Source: an uncultured bacterium (lineage in GTDB: Bacteria; Acidobacteriota; Aminicenantia; Aminicenantales; CALLJL01). Taken from it: 64,000 nucleotides of DNA. The translations under genes were made by a program, and so were the position numbers. The DNA lies in assembly GCA_938092135.1 (NCBI GenBank), contig CALLJL010000023.1:183203-247202 (forward strand). The letters are read 5' to 3'. Positions 57,044 through 64,000 of this stretch are shown piece after piece. The number at the start of each line of letters is the position of its first letter. The first letter of the stretch is position 1. The notes beneath the pieces were generated by a model. That model had not been told where the DNA came from and ran no database searches. It saw nothing but the letters and a program-made list of their open reading frames with translations.

Positions 57044-57707
57044 ATGAAAGAGAACTTTAGAATTCTGACGACAGAATATTTAAGGAATTTCCCTTTGCGA
57101 ATCAATGGAACATTATAAATGGCTCTTAAAAACTTTGGCTCCGGAAAAAGGAAAAAATCTTCTTGATGTTGGCTGTGGCGGAGGATATTTTTTGAGTGAA
57201 GCTGAGAAAATTGGCGTAAAAACATTTGGCCTAGATCTTTCAGAATCTGCTCTAAGTATAGCCAGAAAGGAAGCAAAAAATTCAAGCCTTTTATGTGCCA
57301 GTGGAGAGAATCTTCCTTTCAGAGACGAAACCTTTGATTATGTGGCCAATTTTGGAAGCCTCGAACACTTTCTCAATCCTTAAAAGAGAGCGAGAGAAAT
57401 GGCTCGAGTTTTGAAAAAAGGAGGGAAATGGGCTGTCCTTGTCCCCAACAGCTATTTTTTGATGACCATCATAAATGTGTGGCGAACGGGATCGACGAGA
57501 AGAGAAACTGTTCAGGAAATTGATCGATGGGCCACAAGGAAAGAATGGGAAGAATTGTTAGAGAGCGGCGGTCTGAAAGTTGAAAGGGTTTTAAAATACA
57601 ATTATAAAACCGCCAGAGACTCTTTAAAGTCCAGAATTCTAAGGCCTTTCATTCCATGGAACCTTTCCTATTGTTTTCTCTTTATTTGCGGGAAAAAAGG
57701 CGCTTAA
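57044..57707 (+). pseudogene. broken class I SAM-dependent methyltransferase
   Basis: The frame from 57105 has HYKWLLKTLAPEKGKNLLDV and VGCGGGYFLSEAEKIG (motif I), then GENLPFRDETFDYV and FGSLEHFLNP, then a TAA at 57381-57383. The same frame goes on with KRAREMARVLKKGGKWAVLV, the normal continuation. Relatives have a Glu here (NPEKA), so one G-to-T change explains the stop. Upstream, frame 2 from ATG 57044 (MKENFRILTTEYLRNFPLRI) ends just before; removing one A near 57104 would join it. Two lesions suggest a decaying gene. Confidence 0.7.
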
Positions 57708-57918
57708 GTTTTTAAAGAATTTCTTTCTGTTCATCGAAGGATTGAATTTTCTAATGTGCCCTATAAGGAGTTGCTGAAAAGAGGATAAATAAAAAAAAAT
57801 GAGTAAAAAATAAGAGGATAAAAAATAATTAGATGCAAAAAAATAACAAAAAATAATAACGACCAGAAAAAAGTCTTAGGAATGTTCAAAAACTTAATAA
57901 AAAGAGGATTAATTTGCC

Positions 57919-59340
57919 ATGCATTCAGGGAGTTTGTTGGCTAACCGGGAGAAGAAAAAAAGGCAGAATCTGAAAAAAAGGGCCTTGATAATATTTCTTT
58001 TCCTTGACTTTTTCTTTTTTTGGTTGCCCTTGGCTTCTCAGAATTCAGTGACTGCTCGGAGTCCCTCAGCCGAGGTAATATCAGGGAAGATAAGGTTCCG
58101 CAGGATAATATCCAACAAGGTGAGGCCCGGAAGGGTTAAGATCATAAAGCTAAAAACCGATAAGGTAAACTCTTACAGAATAAATCCCCCCCTGATAATA
58201 CCCGGCGAAGAAACGCCGGGCAAACGAATTACCAGCGAGGTAATTCCCATGGAGGAAATACCCGTCGAAGCAATATCGCTCAAAGAAGTAGCCAGCGAGC
58301 GAAGGCCTATCGAGATAATGCCCAACGAGGGAATGCCAATTGAAGCAATGTCGCGCGAAGTAATTATTGATAGCTTAAAAAGGCGAGTTGAGGTTCCTTT
58401 CAATGTGAAGCGAATTCTTTCTCTTCAGCCTGAAATCAGCCGTCTGCTGGTGGCCCTTGGTCATGGTCAAAATCTGGTGGGCCTTGACCGTTTTCTGCGT
58501 TTTGATGATCATCTTTTTCCATTAATTTATCCTCCCTCAAAGGAACTTCCTCTTATTGCCCTGGCTGATGAAGGGGTTAATGCGGAGACAATTCTTCGTT
58601 TCTCGCCTGAAGTTGTTTTTGTTTCCCCCTCGGAGCCATCTCTTGCCGACTCCTTATCGGGAAAGCTTTCAATACCCGTCATAGCTCTTTCTTCTATGGG
58701 TCGGTTTGACCTTCTCCTGGAGGAAATATCCCTTCTTGGGCGAATCGTCAATAATAAAGCTAGGGCTGCTGAGCTTAGAGCTTTCTTTGAGGCGAAACTT
58801 GCTTGGCTGGCTGAGCTTTTGAATTCCCTTTCGCTGAAGTCTAGGCCCAGGGTTTATTTGGCCTTCTGGTCATCCCTGGTTATGACGCCGGTCAATTATG
58901 ATCCAGTGAAAGCGGCCGGCGGTTTAAATCTGGCTGAAGGGCTTGGGCCCTCATACTTGGGGACAGCCCGGACTGTGGTTACTTTGGAACAGATTTTGCG
59001 CTGGAACCCGGAAATTATCCTCATTCATGGAAATTATCCTCCAGCGCAAAGGCAGGTGACGATTGAAAAAATTATTCAGGATAAGCGGTTGCGATCGGTC
59101 GAAGCGGTGAGAAAGAAAAGAGTTTATTATACCTTTGGTTTCTGGTATTGGTGGGATCCGGCCGAGGCCCTCTTTGAGTGCTTCTACCTGGCCTCGCTTT
59201 TTTATCCAGAGATTTTGAACCAGCTTGATTTAAAAGCTCTGGGTGAGGAAATTTTTGGAAAATTTTACTCTTCGCCTGAGGCCTTTTCTCATCTGCTCCG
59301 GACTCTCCAGATTGAGCTACCGTCGTCGCCGCTAAAATGA
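57919..59340 (+). CDS. periplasmic binding protein of an iron/cobalamin-type ABC importer, with pentapeptide linker
   Basis: The 473 residues start with a basic, hydrophobic signal segment (RALIIFLFLDFFFFWLPLA). From about 52 to 151 comes a degenerate pentapeptide repeat (see the repeat entry). The C-terminal ~310 residues are a BtuF/FecB-like fold: VKRILSLQPEISRLLVALGH, FSPEVVFVSPSEPS, WNPEIILIHGNYPP. It captures a metal chelate or corrinoid and delivers it to the permease and ATPase downstream. No cobalamin riboswitch motif is visible, so the ligand is unknown. Confidence 0.85.
   Translation: MHSGSLLANREKKKRQNLKKRALIIFLFLDFFFFWLPLASQNSVTARSPSAEVISGKIRFRRIISNKVRPGRVKIIKLKTDKVNSYRINPPLIIPGEETPGKRITSEVIPMEEIPVEAISLKEVASERRPIEIMPNEGMPIEAMSREVIIDSLKRRVEVPFNVKRILSLQPEISRLLVALGHGQNLVGLDRFLRFDDHLFPLIYPPSKELPLIALADEGVNAETILRFSPEVVFVSPSEPSLADSLSGKLSIPVIALSSMGRFDLLLEEISLLGRIVNNKARAAELRAFFEAKLAWLAELLNSLSLKSRPRVYLAFWSSLVMTPVNYDPVKAAGGLNLAEGLGPSYLGTARTVVTLEQILRWNPEIILIHGNYPPAQRQVTIEKIIQDKRLRSVEAVRKKRVYYTFGFWYWWDPAEALFECFYLASLFYPEILNQLDLKALGEEIFGKFYSSPEAFSHLLRTLQIELPSSPLK
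58072..58371 (+). repeat. 15-bp minisatellite coding about 20 pentapeptides
   Basis: The period is exactly 15 bases and in frame. Units read EVISG, KIRFR, RIISN, KVRPG, RVKII, KLKTD, KVNSY, RINPP, LIIPG, EETPG, KRITS, EVIPM, EEIPV, EAISL, KEVAS, ERRPI, EIMPN, EGMPI, EAMSR, EVIID. Position 1 is charged in 19 of the 20 units and position 4 is often P or S. At the DNA level GARRTAATRYCC-like units recur. It forms a linker between signal peptide and binding domain. Confidence 0.75.
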
Positions 59341-59695
59341 AATAGGACCCAAAGATTCGATTTATGGCCCAAAGGGAGGCCTAAAAAGCTGAAGGTTGAA
59401 AAAGCTGAACTTTAAAATACTGGCCTTATCCATTGCGGGGACGAAAGGCCCCAGTTATAATGTTCAATTCAATCCAGGAAATAAATATGGTTAAATAGAT
59501 TTTTAAAAATAGGACGTGATTGAGAATTAAGGGTTTTGGATCGGAAACAAAAAGAATCGAAGTAAAAATAAAAGGGATAAATTTAAAAAAGGAAAAATTA
59601 GAAATGAAGAAGCAAAAAAGGATAAAAAAGGATTAAATTAGAAACGAAGAAAGAAAATAGAATCGGAAAATAGAATCGAAGGAGAGGAAAGAAAG
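59341..59695. other. intergenic region between importer genes
   Basis: These 355 bases contain A-rich near-repeats (for example GAAAATAGAATCGGAAAATAG near 59654) and no gene. A long spacer inside a presumed operon is unusual. Confidence 0.5.
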
Positions 59696-60706
59696 GTGAA
59701 AAGAGGACCGGCCTGGGTGTGGATGATTGTAGCCGCCGGTTTTTTAATAATTTTTTTTGTTTCTCTTATTTTAGGCTCCTATCGCTTAAGTCCGAAAGTT
59801 GTGGTCCGTACAATCCTTTCGCCCCTGTTTAGTTCTTCGCGAGAAGCTTCCGCTGAGGTAGCCCATAGCATTATTTTTTACATCCGCTTGCCCCGGATTT
59901 TCATGGCCATAATTGTTGGCTGTGCCCTGGCCCTTTCTGGAGCATCCCTTCAGGCGCTTTTTCGTAATCCCCTGGTCAATGAATATCTCCTCGGTCTTTC
60001 CTCGGGAGCGGCCTTTGGCGCGGCGCTTTCGTTGGTTTTCTTTGGTCCGAAGATTCCGGTGCAGATCAGTGCCTTTATTTTTTCTCTAGTGGCGGTTCTG
60101 GTCGTTCTTTCAGTTAGCCGGTCGACGGGCGGCTCAATTGTTTCGCTTCTTTTGACTGGGGTAATTGTTTCGGCTTTCTTTTCGGCCTTGCTTACGGTGA
60201 TTGAATATTTGGCCAGCCCCTATGCATTACAGGCTCTTTTTTTCTGGCTGATGGGTAGCTTCTCCTTGGCTGGATGGCGGGAAGTAGCTATGACGGTGCC
60301 GGCCATATTTATCGCTTCTTTTTTGCTCCTTCTTTTTCGCTGGCGTCTCAATCTGCTTTCTTTAAGCGAGGAGGAAGGTCGTTCCTTGGGCATAAATGTT
60401 CGGCGAGAAAAACTTTTGGTCATTGGTCTGGCCACTTTGATGACCTCGGTAGCTGTGGCGGCTGTAGGCATAATCGGCTGGATTGGTTTGATTGTGCCCC
60501 ATTTAGCCCGGATGATGGTGGGGGCTGATAATCGGCGGGTTCTTCCTCTGACAGCCGTTCTGGGAGCTACGATTCTTCTTGCGGCCGATGACCTAGCCCG
60601 CTCGCTGACTTCCTTTGAAATTCCTGTGGGCATCTTTACAAGCCTGATTGGCATTCCCCTATTTATTTATCTATTGAAAAAATCGGCCAGGATATGGCTG
60701 GGCTAA
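59696..60706 (+). CDS. FecCD/BtuC-family ABC permease
   Basis: GTG 59696 follows GGAGAGGAAAG. The 336-residue protein has about ten membrane helices with the family motifs RLPRIFMAIIVGCALALSG, NPLVNEYLLGLSSGAAFGAA and GWIGLIVPHLARMMVGADNR. It is the channel of the importer whose binding protein and ATPase flank it. Confidence 0.92.
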   Translation: MKRGPAWVWMIVAAGFLIIFFVSLILGSYRLSPKVVVRTILSPLFSSSREASAEVAHSIIFYIRLPRIFMAIIVGCALALSGASLQALFRNPLVNEYLLGLSSGAAFGAALSLVFFGPKIPVQISAFIFSLVAVLVVLSVSRSTGGSIVSLLLTGVIVSAFFSALLTVIEYLASPYALQALFFWLMGSFSLAGWREVAMTVPAIFIASFLLLLFRWRLNLLSLSEEEGRSLGINVRREKLLVIGLATLMTSVAVAAVGIIGWIGLIVPHLARMMVGADNRRVLPLTAVLGATILLAADDLARSLTSFEIPVGIFTSLIGIPLFIYLLKKSARIWLG

Positions 60707-61055
60707 GAATGAATTTGTGAATTTTGAAATCCATTGAATTTTTGAGGACCTTAAGGATAAAAGAAGAAGGGAGAGATAGGCTAATAGCAAGAAGGTTGAG
60801 GGAGGAAAGGACGGATGAAGGAAATAAGCAAGGGCATTTTCAGACGAAGGTCTGGATTTCATGGTTTTAAAAAAAACTGGACGGAGATAATTAAAGGCTA
60901 CTGGAGAGAAGGCGAGAAATGAAGGACCGCAGGAAACCTGAAGGAAGAAAACAGGAGAAAAATGTATGTGTCCCTATTTTTTTGAGAAGCGGGAAATGAG
61001 GGAAGGGAGAAAAGGGGAAAAGGAAAGGGATGAAGAGAAAAAGAAGGAAGAAAAA
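60707..61055. other. purine-rich intergenic region before the ATPase gene
   Basis: The 349 bases are strikingly rich in A and G and hold one repeat copy plus the left edge of another. A seven-codon frame (MYVSLFF) with an AGGAG site begins in the first copy at 60962. I see no other gene. Confidence 0.5.
60958..60983 (+). repeat. dispersed GTGTCCC repeat copy
   Basis: Plus strand reads AAAAATGTATGTGTCCC then TATTTTTTT. It is preceded by AGGAG, and its ATG opens a seven-codon frame ending in TGA. Confidence 0.85.
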
Positions 61056-61075
61056 ATGTATGTGTCCCCATTTTT
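61052..61075 (+). repeat. dispersed GTGTCCCC repeat copy containing the ATPase start codon
   Basis: Plus strand reads AAAAATGTATGTGTCCCC then ATTTTT. Its ATG (61056-61058) is in frame with the ABC ATPase and preceded by GAAGGAAG. Confidence 0.9.
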
Positions 61076-61829
61076 GATTGAGGTCAGGGGGCTTGAATTT
61101 AGCTATAATGGTTTCAAGCTGGAAGTGGAGGCTCTCTCTTTTCCGGCCGGTAAAATCACGGCCATTATTGGCCCCAACGGGGCAGGGAAAACGACGCTTC
61201 TCAAATGCCTGGCTGGCCTTCTGCCCATCCGGCGCCGCACTATCTTTTATGATAGTCAGGATATTGCCTCCCTTAAAGAGCCGGTTAGGGCCAGGCTCAT
61301 TGGCTATGTGCCTCAGGAGCATAGCCTGGCCTTTAATTATTCAGTCCTTGAATTTGTCGTCATGGGCCGGGCTGCCCATCTTTCCCTCTTTTCCCTCCCT
61401 TCCGCCCGGGATCTGGAAATAGCCCGTCGGTCCCTGGAATATGTGGGCTTGCCCTCTTTTGCCCGAAGGACAATGAGCGAACTCAGTTCAGGCGAGCGCC
61501 GCTTGGTTCTTATTGCCCGGAGCTTAGCTCAGGAAACCCCAGTTCTTCTTCTCGATGAGCCTACAACTTTCCTTGATCTTCGCCATGGCCAGGAGATTCT
61601 TGAGCTTGTGCGACGGCTTACCCGAGAGCGGGGAAAGACTATTATTCTAACCCTCCATGATATCAATCAGGCTGCCCATTATGCCGATAATCTTGTTCTA
61701 ATCAATGAAGGCCAAGTTGTTTCGTCAGGCCTACCTGGCGAGGTTTTGAGCGAGGAGCTCATTGAAAAGGTTTATGGACTGAAAGTTTCTCTGGTCGAAA
61801 TAGCTGGCCGCCGCTTCATCCTCCTTTAA
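61056..61829 (+). CDS. FecE/BtuD-family ABC ATPase, start codon within a repeat
   Basis: The 257-residue ATPase has Walker A GPNGAGKTTLLKCLAGLL, Q-loop VPQEHSL, signature LSSGERRLVLIARSL, Walker B VLLLDEPTTFLDL and the switch LTLHDINQAA. It energises the importer encoded at 57919-60706. The first residues MYVSPFL come from the dispersed repeat; family conservation begins at IEVRGLEFSY. A TTG at 61072 is an alternative start. A longer frame from 60966 is Lys/Glu-rich and unlikely to be used. Confidence 0.9.
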   Translation: MYVSPFLIEVRGLEFSYNGFKLEVEALSFPAGKITAIIGPNGAGKTTLLKCLAGLLPIRRRTIFYDSQDIASLKEPVRARLIGYVPQEHSLAFNYSVLEFVVMGRAAHLSLFSLPSARDLEIARRSLEYVGLPSFARRTMSELSSGERRLVLIARSLAQETPVLLLDEPTTFLDLRHGQEILELVRRLTRERGKTIILTLHDINQAAHYADNLVLINEGQVVSSGLPGEVLSEELIEKVYGLKVSLVEIAGRRFILL

Positions 61830-61841
61830 TTAAAATTGGTT

Positions 61842-62019
61842 AAAATTGGTACCGTCTTACTTATTTCACCAATTTATTTCTAGCTAAAATCAGTTCCGTC
61901 TTCCTTATTTCTCCCATTGGTTGCTTCGTCTGGCCTCTCAGCCGAGGTTTTTATTCACAATCGGTTCCTTATTACTCATTTCACCAAAATATTAAATTGG
62001 CCCTGCCTTACTTTTTCCA
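61842..62019. repeat. four degenerate direct repeats of a CCGTCTTACTTATTTCACC type
   Basis: Units at 61842-61870, 61886-61915, 61957-61985 and 61993-62019 share AAAATYRGTWCCGTCTT and a following TTATTTCWCC. They are unlike the GTGTCCCC family. Similarity is approximate and judged by eye. Confidence 0.45.
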
Positions 62020-62190
62020 TGAATTAAAATTCGCTTTGGGCGCTCATTTCCTTAAATATATTTTCCTTGTCCTGGGCTGGCCATAGGTGCTGAAAAAAAA
62101 ATGATTGTCAGGAAGGAAAAGGTGAATAAAATTGGGAAAAGAATAATGATATGAATTAAAAATATGAATTATGAATAATAATGAAGGGCC

Positions 62191-62214
62191 AAAATGGGTA
62201 CGTCGCCATTTTTT
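62191..62214 (+). repeat. diverged copy of the dispersed repeat
   Basis: Plus strand reads AAAATGGGTACGTCGCC then ATTTTTT; it keeps the AAAATG and CATTTTT ends but the core has changed. Confidence 0.5.
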
Positions 62215-62229
62215 ATTTTAAAGAAGGAG

Positions 62230-62254
62230 AAAAATGTTTGTGTCCCCATTTTTT
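62230..62254 (+). repeat. dispersed GTGTCCCC repeat copy with upstream ribosome site
   Basis: Plus strand reads AAAAATGTTTGTGTCCCC then ATTTTTT, preceded by AAGGAG. Confidence 0.88.
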
Positions 62255-62362
62255 GCAACGCCTATGATACGCGAAGAAAATCCTCTCAGCCCCTTTCGCA
62301 GTCGCGCCCTACCCTTAAAGGTAACAAATCCAGTTCATTTGTTCTCGTCTGTGGGGATCTAG
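62234..62362 (+). CDS. possible small protein starting in a repeat
   Basis: ATG 62234 lies in the repeat and follows AAGGAG. It opens a 42-residue frame beginning MFVSPFFATPMIREENPLSP and ending before TAG at 62360. I do not recognise the sequence. It may be a real small gene, the remnant of one, or chance; the ribosome site and fixed repeat start are the only support. Confidence 0.25.
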   Translation: MFVSPFFATPMIREENPLSPFRSRALPLKVTNPVHLFSSVGI

Positions 62363-62384
62363 CAGAAAGAATTTTGACCTCCCG

Positions 62385-62400
62385 ATTTACCATGGTAAAT
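62385..62400. promoter_or_regulatory. 16-bp perfect palindrome
   Basis: ATTTACCATGGTAAAT is perfectly self-complementary. It lies 133 bases before the amidohydrolase start and has the size of a dimeric repressor site. Confidence 0.35.
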
Positions 62401-62532
62401 AGTAACTCTACCATCAATTAAATCTCTTACTTTAAGATTCCTTAAATTTAAGAAAACCTTCAATGGCTCCTTTTTTGCTTATTGTAAATAAAAAGAAGAA
62501 AGTTTATTCTGATATTCAAAGGAGAGTCTGAT

Positions 62533-64000
62533 ATGGTCGTAAGATTCTTTGGCAGACTAAAAAACAAGTCATCCAGGAAATACCTATCGTCAACATCTTT
62601 ATCATCATCTCTCCTGACATTTTGCCTCCTTATCTTCATTTTCTTTCTGTTTCAGATTGCCTGCGTCCCAAAGCCAGAGCCGGCTGATCTGATTATCACC
62701 GGGGCTAAAATTTACACGGTTAACCCGGCTCAGCCCTGGGCCGAGGCGGTTGCTGTTAGGGGTGAGCAGATTGTGTTTGTGGGCTCCAGCCGAAAGGTCA
62801 AGAGATTTGTCGCACCATCAACGAAAATTATCCAAGCTGGCGGACGCCTCCTACTTCCCGGTTTTCAGGATAGTCATGTTCACTTCCTCAGTGGCTCGCT
62901 TAACCTCAACCGGGTAGACCTGAGCGGCGCCCGGAGCGTTGAGGAAATTCAGGCCCGGATCAAGAAATTTGCGGCTGAACATCCTGACCTTAGCTGGATT
63001 CAAGGACGGGGCTGGATGTATTCGGCTTTTCCGGGCAACATGCCGCACAAAAAATTCCTGGACGAAGTGGTTCCTGACCGCCCGGCCCTGATGCGCTGTG
63101 CCGACGGCCACACCAGCTGGGTGAACAGCCGGGCTCTGGCCCTGGCCAAAATAGATCGCCACACGCCAGACCCGCCCGACGGTAAAATTGTTCGCGACGA
63201 AAGAGGTGAACCGACCGGAGCCCTGCTGGAAGGGGCCAGCAGCTTAGTCAGCCGCCTTATTCCCGAGCCCAGCCGCGAAGAAAAGCTGGCCGCCCTCCGC
63301 TCCGGTATGGAGGAAGCTGCCCGTTGGGGTGTAACCTGCGCCCACTGTCTTGGCGGCGAATTCGAACACCTGGAGCTATTCGCTCAGCTCCGCCAGGAAG
63401 GCGCCCTAACGCTTCGCCTGGTGGTAACTATGATGGTTGACGAACCTGGGCCTAATGAAAGGGATTTCCAGGTTTATGAAGAAGCCCGTCAGAAATACCA
63501 CGACGACTGGCTGGCCGTCCGCGGGGTCAAGCTGATGCTTGACGGCGTTATCGATTCCGGAACAGCAGCCATGATCGATCCTTACGAAGAAATGAAGGGC
63601 AACAGGGGAAAGCTTTTCTGGGAGCCGGATGATTACATCAAAGCGGTCTTGGAATTCAGCCGCCGCGGAATTCCCGTTTCGACCCATGCTATCGGCGACC
63701 TGGCCATCCGCCTGACCCTTGAAGCCTACGAAAAGGCGCTCAGGGAAAGCGGCCATCCTGAACTTCGCCACAAAATAGAACACGTCGAATGTGTGGCTGC
63801 TGCTGACTTTCCCCGGTTCAATAATCCGGGCATCATTGCCAGCTTTCAGCCTCTTCATGCCAACCCGGACCCGGTCTGGATGGCAGCCTGGATAAAAAAT
63901 GTGGGCCCGGAGCGCGAGCAAAGGGCTTTCCCCTGGAAGTCAGTGCTGAAAGCAGGTGGCCACCTGGCTTTCGGCAGCGACTGGCCGGTGGTTACCCTTA
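62533..64000 (+). CDS. exported YtcJ-type amidohydrolase, 3' end outside window
   Basis: ATG 62533 follows GGAGAG. The protein (489 residues in the window) has a lipoprotein-like signal LIFIFFLFQIAC and then LIITGAKIYTVNPAQPWAEA, DSHVHFLSG (metal-binding HxH), HAIGDLAI, IEHVEC and GSDWPV. It is full-length up to the window edge and belongs to the same family as the gene at position 1. Codons become clearly richer in G and C after about 62.7 kb than in the neighbours, which may mean recent transfer. Substrate unknown. Confidence 0.9.
   Translation, partial: MVVRFFGRLKNKSSRKYLSSTSLSSSLLTFCLLIFIFFLFQIACVPKPEPADLIITGAKIYTVNPAQPWAEAVAVRGEQIVFVGSSRKVKRFVAPSTKIIQAGGRLLLPGFQDSHVHFLSGSLNLNRVDLSGARSVEEIQARIKKFAAEHPDLSWIQGRGWMYSAFPGNMPHKKFLDEVVPDRPALMRCADGHTSWVNSRALALAKIDRHTPDPPDGKIVRDERGEPTGALLEGASSLVSRLIPEPSREEKLAALRSGMEEAARWGVTCAHCLGGEFEHLELFAQLRQEGALTLRLVVTMMVDEPGPNERDFQVYEEARQKYHDDWLAVRGVKLMLDGVIDSGTAAMIDPYEEMKGNRGKLFWEPDDYIKAVLEFSRRGIPVSTHAIGDLAIRLTLEAYEKALRESGHPELRHKIEHVECVAAADFPRFNNPGIIASFQPLHANPDPVWMAAWIKNVGPEREQRAFPWKSVLKAGGHLAFGSDWPVVTL

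Larger units (their letters stand above)
61830..62532. other. gene-poor region with degenerate direct repeats
   Basis: The 703 bases hold four related ~28-base units (61842-62019), two copies of the GTGTCCCC family, a possible 42-residue frame starting in one of them, and a 16-bp palindrome. No established gene is visible. Confidence 0.55.

Noticed and set aside
57708..57918. Cobalamin riboswitch before the importer
   Set aside because: No B12-box sequence or suitable structure could be found by eye.

Overview
This window is one stretch of a Gram-negative bacterial chromosome with no rRNA, tRNA or CRISPR. It carries outer-membrane assembly and lipid A genes (bamA, an skp-like gene, fabZ, lpxA, lpxI), a Lol lipoprotein-export pair and several exported peptidases. 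It also has anaerobic redox genes (HydC/HydB/NuoG-like subunits next to NfnAB, and a CoA-transferase). AT-rich spacers, a class II PurE, LpxI and a fermentative gene set fit an uncultured anaerobe such as Candidatus Aminicenantes or another Acidobacteriota-like lineage. That placement is inference only; I could not run a phylogeny.

Layout. 1-929: 3' part of a YtcJ-type amidohydrolase. 1034-10789: redox operon (Ald-like, HydC-like, HydB-like, NuoG-like, NfnA, NfnB, CoA-transferase). 10796-12881: RNase HIII-like and AlaX-like proteins. 12888-15367 (minus): two MacB-type permeases without an ATPase. 15615-20740: stand-alone pyruvate-kinase C domain protein, a frameshifted beta-barrel gene, a Lon-like protease and a GNAT protein. 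20757-26010: enoyl-CoA hydratase, ribH, nusB, lysS, lolC/E, lolD. 26177-32087: bamA-skp-fabZ-lpxA-lpxI-oxidoreductase. 32084-49105: lipoprotein-sorting-like protein, APC permease, aminotransferase, a 1406-residue M14 peptidase, acyl-ACP thioesterase, M28 peptidase, CbiX-like protein, purE, SpoIID/SPOR protein, pyrE and a membrane-anchored methyltransferase. 49521-51788 (minus): acpS-acp-kbl. 52099-52803 (minus): a RAYT-type (REP-associated tyrosine) transposase. 53085-54838: two aminopropyltransferases. 55472-56605 (minus): a DUF1028 protein. 57044-57707: a broken methyltransferase. 57919-61829: an ABC importer for a metal chelate or corrinoid. 62533-end: 5' part of a second YtcJ-type amidohydrolase, exported and with GC-richer codons.

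The most unusual feature is a short dispersed repeat family whose strand reads AAAAATG, then about ten bases containing GTGTCCC, then CATTTTT. Its ends are inverted repeats. About 19 copies are present: two near 32.8 kb and the rest between 49.5 and 62.3 kb, around the transposase gene. Copies sit at gene borders. One supplies the start codon of an ABC ATPase, one encodes the hydrophobic core of a signal peptide, one occupies the ribosome-binding region of acpS, and three overlap stop codons. Nearly all point toward the adjoining gene. This looks like a RAYT-mobilised repeat that has been recruited into gene ends.

Other points of note: a 20-unit 15-bp minisatellite coding a pentapeptide linker in a binding protein; a -1 frameshift at an A7 slippery run in a signal peptide; an Ald homologue lacking the usual catalytic Lys and the usual NAD-selecting Asp; and a HydB/HydC/NuoG-like plus NfnAB cluster with neither an H-cluster nor a molybdenum ligand, suggesting a bifurcating transhydrogenase-type complex.
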